The notes beneath the pieces were generated by a model. The model did no database searches. It was not told the origin of the DNA and saw nothing but the letters and a program-made list of their open reading frames with translations. Below are positions 21,435 through 29,931 of a DNA stretch of 35,899 nt, piece after piece. A program made the position numbers and the translations under genes. Positions within the stretch are counted from its first letter, which is position 1, and every line of letters begins with the position of its first letter. The DNA is from JAEZFI01 sp044508215 (GTDB lineage Bacteria > Actinomycetota > Acidimicrobiia > Acidimicrobiales > Microtrichaceae), in NCBI GenBank assembly GCA_044508215.1, contig JBIQID010000016.1, positions 1-35,899 on the forward strand, given 5' to 3'.

Positions 21435-23909
21435 GTGGCAGAGCATGCGGTGACCCGCAGACGACAGGACGAGGTGGTCTCCCTCGCCGACCCAGGGGCC
21501 GGCGTGGACCTGGTCGGCGGCAAGGGCGCACGGCTGGCGGAGCTGGCGGCGATCGACGGGGTGCGGGTGCCGGATGGGTTCTGCGTGACCACGGCAGCGT
21601 TCGAGCGGGTGGTGGCCGGCGCGCCGGGCTACGAGGACCTGGTCTGCCGCCTCCAGGCGGTGGACGGCGACGACGAACGGTTGCTCGCCGCCGCGGCCGA
21701 GCTGCGCGACCTCGTCGAGTCGATCCCGTTCCCCGACGACCTCGCCGGTGACGTCGCGGTGCGGCTCGAGCGCCTCGGTGGCGACGTGCCGTTCGCAGTC
21801 CGGTCGAGCGCGACCACGGAGGACGCTGCGACCGCCTCGTTCGCCGGGCAGCACGATTCCCACCTCGACGTCGTCGGCACCGACGAGGTGCTGCGACGCG
21901 TCGCGTCGTGCTGGGCGTCGCTCCACACCGACCGTGCGGTGGCCTACCGGCTGCGCAGCGGGGTGGAGCACCGGTCGGCCCGCATGGCGGTCGTGGTGCA
22001 GCGGATGGTGCCCGCCGACGCGGCAGGTGTGCTCTTCACCGCCGACCCCGTGACGGGCCACCGGAGCACCGCTGCGATCGAGGCGGTCCCGGGGCTGGGC
22101 GAGGCGCTCGTCGCAGGGACGGTCGAACCGGACCGGCTCACCGTCCGCGGCTCGGCCGTCGTCGAGAGCGCGGTCGGTGCCGGCCGATCCACGCCGGTGC
22201 TCACGGACCTCCAGGCAGTCGCCCTGGAGGACCTCGGGCGGCGGATCGAAGCGCACCTCGGCGCGCCGCAGGACATCGAGTGGTGCCTCGCCCCCGACGG
22301 CTTCCACGTGGTGCAGAGCCGACCGATCACGACCCTCTTCCCGCTACCGGAGGTCCCGGGCGACGACCTCGCGGTCTACGTGTCGGTGGGCCACCAGCAG
22401 ATGATGACCGACGCCATCCGGCCGCTCGGCCGGTCCGTCTGGAAGCTCACGGCCGGACGCCCGATGTACGAGGCCGGCAGCCGGCTCTTCGTCGACGTCG
22501 CCGCNNNNNNNNNNNNNNNNNNNNNNNNNNNNNNNNNNNNNNNNNNNNNNNNNNNNNNNNNNNNNNNNNNNNNNNNNNNNNNNNNNNNNNNNNNNNNNNN
22601 NNNNCCCGCGGTGGTCGGCGAACTGATCGCCCTCGGCGAGGAGTCGGTCGCTCGGGCGGAGCAGCTGGTTCGCGAAGGCGTCGACCGGGACGCGTTCGAC
22701 GTGGCCCTCGAGGTCCTCGCGTCGCTGAAGGCGACGTTGTTCGACGCTCGTTCGCTCCCCGCCATCTCCGCCGGCATCGACGCGTCGTGGTGGCTCGACG
22801 ACCACCTGTCCGACTGGCTGGGCGAGAGGGGGGCCACCGACGTCCTCACCCGCTCGGCTCCGGGGAACCCCACCTCGGAGATGGGACTGGCACTGCTCGA
22901 CGTCGCCGACGTCGTCCGTCGCCACCCGGAGGTCGTCGCACACCTCCGCGACGACCCCGGTGACGACCTCCTCGCCGACCTGCCGGGACTGCCCGGGGGA
23001 TCGGAGTGCGCCGACGCGATCCGCGGGTTCCTCGACCGCTACGGCGCGCGCTGCACCGGGGAGATCGACGTGACGCGCCCCCGGTGGGCGGAGCAGCCGA
23101 CAGCGCTCGTCCCGGCGATCCTGGCGGACGTCGACGGTTTCGAGGCAGGGGCAGCCCGACGCCTCGCCGAGGAGGGCGAGCGCTCCGCCAGGGAGAAGGA
23201 GGCGGAGGTGCTCGAACGGCTCCGCTCCCTTCCCGACGGCGAGCACAAGGCCGCCGAGGTGAAGGCGAAGATCGACCAGATGCGCGCCTTCATCGGCTAC
23301 CGCGAGCACCCCAAGTTCGTGATGGTCCGGCACTACCACCTCGTCCGGCAGGTGCTGCTCGAGGAGGTGCGCCGGCTGGTCGAGGCCGGGGTGCTCGGCG
23401 AGGTGGACGACGCGTGGTTCCTGACCTTCGACGAGCTCCGCGAGGTGGCCCGGTCGCAGCAGGCCGACCCACGGCTGATCGAGCGGCGGCGGAGGGGGCA
23501 CGCCGCCCACGAACTGCTCTCCCCTCCCCGGGTGATGACGTCCGAGGGCGAGGTGTTCACCGGCGAGCATCGCAGCGAGGAGGCGCCGGCCGGGGCGCTG
23601 GTCGGCCTCGCGGTCTCCGCCGGCGTCGTCGAGGGACGGGCGCGGATCGTCACGGACCTCGCTGATGCCGCGGTCGAGCCGGGTGATGTCCTCGTGACCG
23701 TCCACACCGATCCCAGCTGGTCACCGCTCTTCGTGGCGATCAGCGGTCTGGTGACCGAGGTGGGCGGTCGGATGACCCACGGCGCGGTCGTGGCCCGCGA
23801 GTACGGCCTGCCCGCGGTCGTGGGCGTCGTGGACGCCACCCGCCGCATCCGCGACGGCCAGCGGGTCCGCGTCCACGGCGCCCTGGGCTGGGTGGAGCTG
23901 CTCGACTGA
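21435..23909 (+). CDS. rph: Rifamycin phosphotransferase (Rph-type), interrupted by an assembly gap
   Basis: A PEP synthase-like three-domain enzyme. The N-terminal ATP-binding domain shows GGKGARLAEL and FAVRSSATTEDAATASFAGQ near residue 120, and GVLFTADPVTGHR and QSRPITT later. A middle rifamycin-binding region follows, partly lost to 100 N (22505-22604). The C-terminal phosphohistidine domain has PSWSPLFVAISGLVTEVGG, then MTHGAVVAREYGLPAVVGV with the catalytic His. The 'PLFV..GLVTEVGG.MTHGA' form is that of Rph, which phosphorylates rifamycins, rather than PEP synthase. The start GTG 21435 has GGAGG five bases upstream; ATG 21372 is also in frame but abuts the RAE. Frame is kept across the filler by chance; true length is unknown. 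Other PEP-utilising enzymes remain possible. Confidence 0.83.
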   Translation: MAEHAVTRRRQDEVVSLADPGAGVDLVGGKGARLAELAAIDGVRVPDGFCVTTAAFERVVAGAPGYEDLVCRLQAVDGDDERLLAAAAELRDLVESIPFPDDLAGDVAVRLERLGGDVPFAVRSSATTEDAATASFAGQHDSHLDVVGTDEVLRRVASCWASLHTDRAVAYRLRSGVEHRSARMAVVVQRMVPADAAGVLFTADPVTGHRSTAAIEAVPGLGEALVAGTVEPDRLTVRGSAVVESAVGAGRSTPVLTDLQAVALEDLGRRIEAHLGAPQDIEWCLAPDGFHVVQSRPITTLFPLPEVPGDDLAVYVSVGHQQMMTDAIRPLGRSVWKLTAGRPMYEAGSRLFVDVAXXXXXXXXXXXXXXXXXXXXXXXXXXXXXXXXXXPAVVGELIALGEESVARAEQLVREGVDRDAFDVALEVLASLKATLFDARSLPAISAGIDASWWLDDHLSDWLGERGATDVLTRSAPGNPTSEMGLALLDVADVVRRHPEVVAHLRDDPGDDLLADLPGLPGGSECADAIRGFLDRYGARCTGEIDVTRPRWAEQPTALVPAILADVDGFEAGAARRLAEEGERSAREKEAEVLERLRSLPDGEHKAAEVKAKIDQMRAFIGYREHPKFVMVRHYHLVRQVLLEEVRRLVEAGVLGEVDDAWFLTFDELREVARSQQADPRLIERRRRGHAAHELLSPPRVMTSEGEVFTGEHRSEEAPAGALVGLAVSAGVVEGRARIVTDLADAAVEPGDVLVTVHTDPSWSPLFVAISGLVTEVGGRMTHGAVVAREYGLPAVVGVVDATRRIRDGQRVRVHGALGWVELLD
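22505..22604. other. Assembly gap (100 N) inside rph
   Basis: Exactly 100 N, a placeholder. The apparent protein (about 824 residues including filler) is somewhat shorter than the roughly 865 typical of Rph, so the true gap may be larger than 100 bases. Confidence 0.98.
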
Positions 23910-23943
23910 GACGCCGGCGCAGCAGCGCGCTGGTGGGCTCCGC

Positions 23944-25092
23944 CTAGAGGCGCTCGATGATCGTGACGTTGGCCTGGCCGCCGCCCTCGCACATCGTCTG
24001 GAGGCCGTAGCGGCCGCCGGTGCGCTCGAGCTCGTTGAGCAGCGTGGTCATCAGGCGCACGCCGGTGGCGCCGAGGGGGTGCCCCAGCGCGATCGCGCCG
24101 CCGTTGACGTTGACCTTCGACAGGTCGGCGTCCAGCTCCTTCTGCCACGCCAGGACCACGGAGGCGAACGCCTCGTTGATCTCGACCAGGTCGATCTCGT
24201 CGAGCGTCATGCCGGTCTTCTCGAGCGCGTAGCGGGTCGCCGGGATCGGTGCCGTCAGCATGTAGACGGGGTCGTCCCCGCGCACCGACATGTGGTGGAT
24301 GCGAGCCCGCGGGGTCAGCCCGTGCTGCTTCACGGCGGCCTCCGACGCGATCAGCATCGCTGCCGACGCGTCCGAGATCTGCGAGGCGACTGCTGCGGTG
24401 ATCCGGCCGCCCTCGCGGAGGGTCGACAGGGAGGCGATCTTCTCCGGGTTCGGCTCACGAGGGCCTTCGTCGTGCGCGAAGTCGCCCACCGTCACGATCT
24501 CGCGTTCGAAGCGGCCCTCCTCGCGGGCACGGATCGCCCGGGTGTGGCTCTCGATCGCGAAGGCCTCCATGTCCTCGCGGGAGATGTCCCACTTCTCGGC
24601 GATCATGTCGGCGCCGCGGAACTGGCTGACCTCCTGGTCGCCGTACCGCTTCACCCAACCCTCCGAGCCGCTGAACGGGTCGGTGAAGCCCATCGGCTCG
24701 GCCGCCGTCATCGCAGAGCTGATGGGGATCATCGACATGTTCTGGGTGCCGCAGGCCACGACGAGGTCCTGGGTCCCCGACATCACGCCCTGCGCAGCGA
24801 AGTGGACCGCCTGCTGCGAGGAGCCGCACTGGCGGTCGACCGTCGTGCCGGGCACGTGCTCGGGCAGGCCGGCAGCGAGCCACGCCGTCCGGGCGATGTC
24901 GCCGGCCTGGGGGCCGATCGTGTCGAGGCAGCCCATGACCACGTCCTCGACGGCGCCGGGGTCGATGCCGGTCCGATCCACCAGCTCGTTCAGGGTGATC
25001 GCTCCGAGGTCGGCGGGGTGGACCTGTGAGAGGGAGCCGTTCCGCTTCCCCACCGGGGTGCGGACGGCGTCGATGATGTAGGCCTCTGCCAT
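23944..25092 (-). CDS. fadA6: FadA6-like thiolase (HIP catabolism)
   Basis: A 382-residue thiolase. The nucleophile is Cys89 in VDRQCGSSQQA, the His is in GHPLGATG, and the second Cys is in TMCEGGGQANVTIIERL. Long stretches such as QNMSMIPISSAMT, GDQEVSQFRGADMIAEKW, RARIHHMS and PIPATRYALEKTG are those of FadA6 (Rv3556c). That enzyme is assigned to the last thiolytic steps of HIP breakdown, after IpdAB and FadE31-33, in the KstR2 regulon. No CTGACG-type site is visible in the 105 bases before its ATG, so it may be regulated differently or belong to a promoter that I cannot see. The GAGGAG ribosome-binding site is eight bases upstream. Confidence 0.87.
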   Translation of the reverse strand: MAEAYIIDAVRTPVGKRNGSLSQVHPADLGAITLNELVDRTGIDPGAVEDVVMGCLDTIGPQAGDIARTAWLAAGLPEHVPGTTVDRQCGSSQQAVHFAAQGVMSGTQDLVVACGTQNMSMIPISSAMTAAEPMGFTDPFSGSEGWVKRYGDQEVSQFRGADMIAEKWDISREDMEAFAIESHTRAIRAREEGRFEREIVTVGDFAHDEGPREPNPEKIASLSTLREGGRITAAVASQISDASAAMLIASEAAVKQHGLTPRARIHHMSVRGDDPVYMLTAPIPATRYALEKTGMTLDEIDLVEINEAFASVVLAWQKELDADLSKVNVNGGAIALGHPLGATGVRLMTTLLNELERTGGRYGLQTMCEGGGQANVTIIERL

Positions 25093-25197
25093 GGGTGGCT
25101 CCTCGTTCGCTGCGTGCGGCTCACGGGCGCCCTGGGACCCCCGCGTCGAGTTCGAGGCTACGTGCAGAGGGACGCTTCCGCCCCATCCACCGAGGGC

Positions 25198-27534
25198 TCA
25201 GCGAGCGCTCGGCACGACCTGCTTCGAGCCGTTCGCCAGCCCGAGGCGGATGATCGCAGCGCCCAGCTGGTTCGCCGACACCGGGCGCCAGAAGTAGTAG
25301 CCCTGCGCGCCGGTGCAGCCCATGGTGCTCAGCGTCTGGGCCTCTCCGGCCTGTTCGACGCCCTCGGCCACGGTGTCGAGGTTCAGGGCCGTGGCCATGG
25401 CGACGATCGCGATCACCAGGTTGCGCTCGGAGGCGGGGGCCCGGTCGAGCCCGTCGACGAACGCCCGGTCGATCTTCACCCGGTCGAAGGGGAAGCGCCG
25501 GAGGTACGCGAGCGACGAGTAGCCGGTGCCGAAGTCGTCGATGGAGAGCCGCACGCCGGTCTCGCGGAGGTCGCGCAGCACGACCTCGAGCGTCTCCGGA
25601 TCCTCCATGAGGACCGACTCGGTGACCTCCAGGTACAGCCGCCCGTCGGGCACGCCGCTCCGCTCGAGGAGCTCGGCCACCCGGCCCACGAGCCGGTCGT
25701 CGAGCAACTGCCGGGTGGAGACGTTCACCGCCATCGTCAGGTTCAGGCCGCCCGGGACGGTGCGGTGGAGGTGGGCGAGCTGCTCGAGCGCCTGCTCGAG
25801 GACCCAGTCGCCCAGCCCGACGATCATGCCGGTCTCCTCGGCGATCGGGATGAACTCGCCGGGCGAGACGGTGCCGAGCACCGGGTGGTGCCAGCGCACG
25901 AGCGCCTCGAAGCCGCTGATCTGCTCGGAGGGGAGAGCGACGATCGGCTGGTACACGACCTCCAGCTCGCCGCGGTCGATCGCGTGGCGGAGGTCGGTCT
26001 CCAGCTCGAGGCGGCGGCTCGCCTGGTCGCGCATCGCGGCGTCGAAGACGACCACGGCATCGCGTCCTGCCGCCTTCGCCTGGTACATCGCGGTGTCGGC
26101 GTCGCGCAGCATCTCCTCGCCGCTCAGCTCGCGATCCGTGCCGTCGGCGAACGCCACACCGATGCTGACCGAGGCCGGCAGCTCGACGCCGTCGATCTCG
26201 ACCGGCGAGGAGAGGGCGTCGCGCACCTGGTCGGCGCAGATGACCGCGTGGGAGAGGTTCGTCATCCCCGAGAGCGACACCACGAACTCGTCGCCCCCGA
26301 TGCGGGCCGTGAGCGAGGTCGGCACGGGCAGCGTCCGGAGGCGCTCGGCGACGGTGACGAGCAGCTCGTCGCCCATGCCGTGCCCGTAGGTGTCGTTCAC
26401 GAGCTTGAACCGGTCGAGGTCCAAGAAGAGCACTGCGACGGGCTCGCCCGTGTCGCGCATGAGGGCGAGGCGCTCGTCGAGGTGCTCGATCGCGGACGGG
26501 CGGTTCGAGAGGCCGGTGAGCGAGTCGTGCGTGGCCTGGTAGCGGAGGACCGCCTCCGTCCGGGCCTGCGCGGAGACCGCCCGGATCACCCGCAGCATCG
26601 CCACGCAGGCGAGCGAGACCGAGATGACGGCGAAGATGCGTCGGTCGGTCACCGTGTTGAGCGGGCGGAGCGCAGCCACCGCCGTGGGGAGCACGAGCGC
26701 CAAGCCGACGAGCGGCAGGCGGAGCTTCGCGGACTTCGCCTCGCTGAGCGGGATGGGGTGCGCGAAGTCGTCGGCGCTCGGGTGCCAGATGAGCGGGATG
26801 CCCGCCGCGAACGCGAGGGCGTACGGCAGGTTCAGGAGGCCGAGCGGCGGGGAGATGAGGCGAGCGTCGGCGAGGGTGAAGGCGACGTCGCCCACGACGA
26901 GCGCCACCATCGCGGTGAAGAAGGCGAAGAACGCCGGCTTCGGCCGCCCGGCGCGGCGCTCGAACGCCAGCTGCGCCGTCAGCGCGGCGAGGGCGATGGA
27001 GAGCGGCTGGTACGCGGCGAGGGCGGCGGTGAACTGGGGCGGCAGGTGGTGCTGCTGCAGCGCCGGGGCAGAGATGAAGACCCACGCCAGGGACAGCGCT
27101 GCGAGCCCTGCCATCCCGGCATCGAGGAACGACTCGAAGGCACCCGGCAGGAGGCGACGGCGGGTCAGCAGGAGGCGGACCACCCCGAAGCCGAGCACGA
27201 AGTACCCGGTGATCGCCACGAGGTCGGGCACGATCGACCGCGAATCGTCCAGCACGCCGAAGGTCCCGTAGGCCTCCCGCAGGTAGGCGGCCGCGATGAA
27301 CAGGAACAGCGCCGACCCGATCGCCGCCCACGCCGCCCTCGGGCGCCGCTTCCACTTGGTCACGGCCCAGAACGCCGACCCCGCGATGAACAGCATCCCG
27401 AGCGACATGATCGAGAAGATCGCCTCGGACTCCGGCCAGATCGTGGCGGCCACGACGACCGTCAGGAAGGCGCCCGTGAGCAGCCAAGCCCGACGCGCCC
27501 GTGGATCGAAGTGATGGGAGAAGATGTCAGCCAT
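25198..27534 (-). CDS. Multi-span membrane GGDEF-EAL cyclic-di-GMP protein
   Basis: About 778 residues from ATG 27534 (GTG 27570 would add 12). Roughly nine hydrophobic segments fill residues 15-300 (e.g. WLLTGAFLTVVVAATIW, LVAITGYFVLGFGVVRLLL, FFTAMVALVVGDVAFTL), a likely membrane sensor domain. They are followed by a GGDEF domain with RIGGDEF near 411 and no visible RxxD I-site, and an EAL domain with GFEALVRWHHP near 541, DDFGTGYSSLAYLRRFP and AEGVEQAGE. All catalytic motifs are intact, so it may make and degrade cyclic di-GMP. The signal sensed is unknown. It follows fadA6's strand but is unrelated in function. Confidence 0.9.
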   Translation of the reverse strand: MADIFSHHFDPRARRAWLLTGAFLTVVVAATIWPESEAIFSIMSLGMLFIAGSAFWAVTKWKRRPRAAWAAIGSALFLFIAAAYLREAYGTFGVLDDSRSIVPDLVAITGYFVLGFGVVRLLLTRRRLLPGAFESFLDAGMAGLAALSLAWVFISAPALQQHHLPPQFTAALAAYQPLSIALAALTAQLAFERRAGRPKPAFFAFFTAMVALVVGDVAFTLADARLISPPLGLLNLPYALAFAAGIPLIWHPSADDFAHPIPLSEAKSAKLRLPLVGLALVLPTAVAALRPLNTVTDRRIFAVISVSLACVAMLRVIRAVSAQARTEAVLRYQATHDSLTGLSNRPSAIEHLDERLALMRDTGEPVAVLFLDLDRFKLVNDTYGHGMGDELLVTVAERLRTLPVPTSLTARIGGDEFVVSLSGMTNLSHAVICADQVRDALSSPVEIDGVELPASVSIGVAFADGTDRELSGEEMLRDADTAMYQAKAAGRDAVVVFDAAMRDQASRRLELETDLRHAIDRGELEVVYQPIVALPSEQISGFEALVRWHHPVLGTVSPGEFIPIAEETGMIVGLGDWVLEQALEQLAHLHRTVPGGLNLTMAVNVSTRQLLDDRLVGRVAELLERSGVPDGRLYLEVTESVLMEDPETLEVVLRDLRETGVRLSIDDFGTGYSSLAYLRRFPFDRVKIDRAFVDGLDRAPASERNLVIAIVAMATALNLDTVAEGVEQAGEAQTLSTMGCTGAQGYYFWRPVSANQLGAAIIRLGLANGSKQVVPSAR

Positions 27535-27622
27535 GTCCGTGGAAGGGGTGATGGGTGACACCACCGCCACGTACCTGATCGGCGCGTCAGCGCCCAGGCT
27601 GAGCTATTTCGTCAGAGCATCG

Positions 27623-27645
27623 TGACCGGGGGAACGGTCCGGTCA
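27623..27645 (-). terminator. Possible hairpin terminator at the end of the decarboxylase cassette
   Basis: On the minus strand, the arms TGACCGG and CCGGTCA are perfect, separated by nine bases, and overlap the stop codon of the GNAT gene. No T-run is present. It is a weak candidate only. Confidence 0.35.
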
Positions 27646-28584
27646 GCCTGGCTGCTGTGATCGATCCCTGAGGTCGATGATCGGCCCCACCGCGTCACGG
27701 AGCTCCTCGCTCCCCGACAGGCGTGGACCGCGGTGGGCAGCGTGGATGTCGAGCTCTGCCCAGACGTTCGCCTCGATGTACTGCGCGGCCTCCCGAGACC
27801 GGTCGATGAACCACGACCCGGCCTCGCCGCACTCCCAGATCTCGCCGACCTCGAGGCGCCCGTCGAACGGACGGTGCAGCTCGATCAGCTGCTCCCGCGC
27901 GGCCGGCTCCGTGACGCGCCACCACGCTGCGGCGCGGGCGCCTCGGAAGACCTCGAGCTCATCGACGCCCACGTCGATCACCATCGCTCGGGGGTCCACC
28001 TTGTGGAACCGTGCACCGAAGCCGCTCACGATCCGGAGCCACCGATCCACGAGCAGGCCGTCGGGACGGCGCGTGCCGGAGTACCGGTGGATGTCGAAGT
28101 CGCCGGTCAGGCGCTTGTACTGACCGAAGCCGGACGGCCGGAAGTCGCCGACGACGTGCTCGAGGCCGAGCGACTCGGCCCGCTCGAGCGCCCCGGCGAC
28201 GAGCACCTGGGCGTAGCCGCGCGAGCGGACCTCGCGACTGACGCTGATCGACAGGAACGCCATCGTGCTGCCGTCTGCGGCGTAGGCCCCCTCCAGGCCG
28301 CCGTCGTCACCCGCGACGTCGTCCCACGTCGTGAGGTCCTCGGTGGAACCGCTCCACGCCACCCGGTTGGTGGACAGCATCGCCAGGGGCACGCCGTCCT
28401 CACGCCAGATCGTCAGCTGCCCCTCGGGGAAGACGGCGCGCTGCCGGCGGAGCTGGTCGGGATCGAAGCGCAGCCACGGGGCCCACGACGGGACCTCGAG
28501 CTCGCGGTGCAGTCGGAGCACCTCGTCGTGGAGGCCGGCTGTCGCCTCCCCTCGGCGCTCCTGGTCCACGGCCGGGCGGGACAT
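27643..28584 (-). CDS. GNAT-family N-acetyltransferase (third gene of the decarboxylase cassette)
   Basis: A 313-residue protein. The acyl-CoA-binding motif A of GNAT enzymes is visible as AFLSISVSREVRSRGYAQVLV (R-S-R-G-Y-A), followed by a helix ALERAESLGLEHVVG. The C-terminal half (from about residue 190) is extra and has WWRVTEPAAREQLIELHRPFDG and VGEIWECGEAGSWFIDRSREAAQYIEANVWAEL, which I cannot assign. It starts three bases after the stop of the 244-residue gene, and that gene overlaps the arginine decarboxylase, so the three are translationally coupled. An acyl or acetyl transfer onto agmatine or its derivative is a natural reading but remains inference. Confidence 0.72.
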   Translation of the reverse strand: MSRPAVDQERRGEATAGLHDEVLRLHRELEVPSWAPWLRFDPDQLRRQRAVFPEGQLTIWREDGVPLAMLSTNRVAWSGSTEDLTTWDDVAGDDGGLEGAYAADGSTMAFLSISVSREVRSRGYAQVLVAGALERAESLGLEHVVGDFRPSGFGQYKRLTGDFDIHRYSGTRRPDGLLVDRWLRIVSGFGARFHKVDPRAMVIDVGVDELEVFRGARAAAWWRVTEPAAREQLIELHRPFDGRLEVGEIWECGEAGSWFIDRSREAAQYIEANVWAELDIHAAHRGPRLSGSEELRDAVGPIIDLRDRSQQPG

Positions 28585-28587
28585 CCG

Positions 28588-29322
28588 TCAGCCCGGCAGC
28601 GCCACGAGCGGCGGTGTGAAGAGGGCGATCCGCTGCAGCACCGGGATCACGTCGGGCACGCCGGGCAGGAACGTGGGGCGGAAGTCCTCGGCGATCTCGT
28701 CCTCGGTCGCGCCCGGCGAGCGCAGGTCGGCCCGCCCGCACAGCGGTTCGAACGCGAAGCCGATGCGCTCGAACGACCGCCGGGACGCTTCGTTGATGTG
28801 CGCGCACACGCCCTGCGAGCCGAGGCGGATGAGCATCGCGAAGATGGCGAGGTAGCCGAGGTCGGCGGCTCTGATGCCGTGGTGGTCCGCCTCGCGGGCT
28901 CCCACGCGGAAGTTCGTCTCCACCCCGATGAACGTCTCGGGGTCACGTCCCGTCGAGCGGTAGTGGCCCCTCACCTCGTCGAGCGTGATGGCGCCGGCAT
29001 CGATCAGCTCGTCGACCACGACGATCCCGCTGTGACCTTCCTGCGGAGGCTCGCCTCCGAGGAACTGGGGACCGGACACCCGTGTGCAGTGGACGATGCG
29101 CTCGACGCCGGGGCGGAGGTCGACCAGCACCAGGAACTGGCAGCACCGCTCCACCTCCGGGGTGAGGTAGGCGGCCGTGTCGGGGAGCGCCTCCGCCTCG
29201 AGCCCGCGGATCACGTCCGCGGCCGGGTGGTCCGACGGGACCTGGAGGTGGACGAACTCGGCGCCCTCCGGCGCCAGTCGCCGGACCTCGCCGGCGAGGT
29301 CCGCAGCGGTGGTCGACCGCAT
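28588..29322 (-). CDS. Putative N-acyltransferase of autoinducer-synthase/NAS-like fold (second gene of the cassette)
   Basis: A 244-residue soluble protein, not recognised with certainty. The middle shows ERCCQFLVLVDLRPGVERIVHCTRV (a long central strand), then a likely acyl-CoA-binding turn and helix (ADHHGIRAADLGYLAIFAMLIRLG), and HINEASRRSFERIGFAFEPLCGR. The last is like GNAT motif B ('N..s.r.yer.GF'). The pattern fits GNAT-fold N-acyl amino acid or acyl-homoserine lactone synthase-like proteins. Its ATG overlaps the stop of the arginine decarboxylase (TGATG) and its own stop is three bases from the next gene. It probably acts on the decarboxylase product or a related amine. The C-terminal 40 residues (FLPGVPDVIPVLQRI...) are hydrophobic-amphipathic. 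Confidence 0.6.
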   Translation of the reverse strand: MRSTTAADLAGEVRRLAPEGAEFVHLQVPSDHPAADVIRGLEAEALPDTAAYLTPEVERCCQFLVLVDLRPGVERIVHCTRVSGPQFLGGEPPQEGHSGIVVVDELIDAGAITLDEVRGHYRSTGRDPETFIGVETNFRVGAREADHHGIRAADLGYLAIFAMLIRLGSQGVCAHINEASRRSFERIGFAFEPLCGRADLRSPGATEDEIAEDFRPTFLPGVPDVIPVLQRIALFTPPLVALPG

Positions 29323-29834
29323 CAACCCGACGTGCTCTGGGTGACCGCCCGTCCGCCCGCCGCCGACCAGGGCTCCGCTTCGAAGATCGCCATCACCAGC
29401 GCGCACACCGGGTCGGTGTCGCACGCGATGCCGATGACCTCGGTCTCGATCGGGCCGGTCTCGAAGTACGGCCGATCCTTCAGCAGCGCAGTGAGCGTGT
29501 TCTCCAGCTCGAACCTCACGAAATGCTCCGAATGGCCGTGCGCTTCCACGAACAGCCCGCCGCGCCCCTGGACGTCGGCCGCCCACCCGAGGCCGGCCCA
29601 CGCCTCCGCTCCGGGTTCGACGCACCGTTCGTCGGCGAGCACGCAGTAGAGGCGGTCGCCCACCGTGAACTCGTCCGGCTCGGCGATCCCCCGCGTGACG
29701 GTGGCCCCAACGGGGATCACCGACGACAGGCTGAGGAGGTTGGTGTCGTGCACGTTGCCGGCCTGCAGCGCCCGATCGAACGCAGCGAGCTGCGTCGGGC
29801 CAGAGGCTGTCGCCGAGAAAACCCGAAGCTGCAT
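29322..29834 (-). CDS. pdaD: Pyruvoyl-dependent arginine decarboxylase proenzyme (PvlArgDC/PdaD type)
   Basis: A 170-residue protein of the self-cleaving pyruvoyl arginine decarboxylase family, which converts arginine to agmatine. The diagnostic segment TNLLSLSSVIPVGA contains Asn32 and the cleavage pair Ser37-Ser38 (the second becomes the pyruvoyl group). The later catalytic Glu97 sits in GGLFVEAHG. These match Asn47, Ser52-Ser53 and Glu109 of the Methanocaldococcus enzyme, as I recall them. Length is normal (160-195), and the C-terminal part carries VIGIACDTDPVCALVMAIFEA. It heads a three-gene operon with two acyltransferase-like genes. The intergenic space of 97 bases before it (after the FadE32/33-like gene) shows a possible TAGCGT -10. 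A histidine or other amine substrate cannot be excluded. Confidence 0.82.
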   Translation of the reverse strand: MQLRVFSATASGPTQLAAFDRALQAGNVHDTNLLSLSSVIPVGATVTRGIAEPDEFTVGDRLYCVLADERCVEPGAEAWAGLGWAADVQGRGGLFVEAHGHSEHFVRFELENTLTALLKDRPYFETGPIETEVIGIACDTDPVCALVMAIFEAEPWSAAGGRAVTQSTSG

Positions 29835-29931
29835 GGTCGTGTTCGCCCCTGGTGCAAGAGCCCGCTGGGTCGGGCCGTTCGGGCGAAACGCTAGTTGTGG
29901 AGCTCGGCTGCTTCGGGGATGGTGCCGAGGA

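Noticed and set aside
25114..27558. A very long open frame (over 800 codons) on the plus strand opposite the GGDEF-EAL gene
   Set aside because: It is the antisense shadow of a gene with complete, recognisable domains. Its product is Arg/His/Glu/Gly-rich with no known motif; such frames are common at about 70% G+C.
27575..27590. CTGATCGGCGCGTCAG, resembling the HIP operator, upstream of the membrane GGDEF-EAL gene
   Set aside because: The half sites are only CTGA/TCAG with an 8-base spacer and lack the CTGACG-N3-CGTCAG form, so it is not counted as a site.
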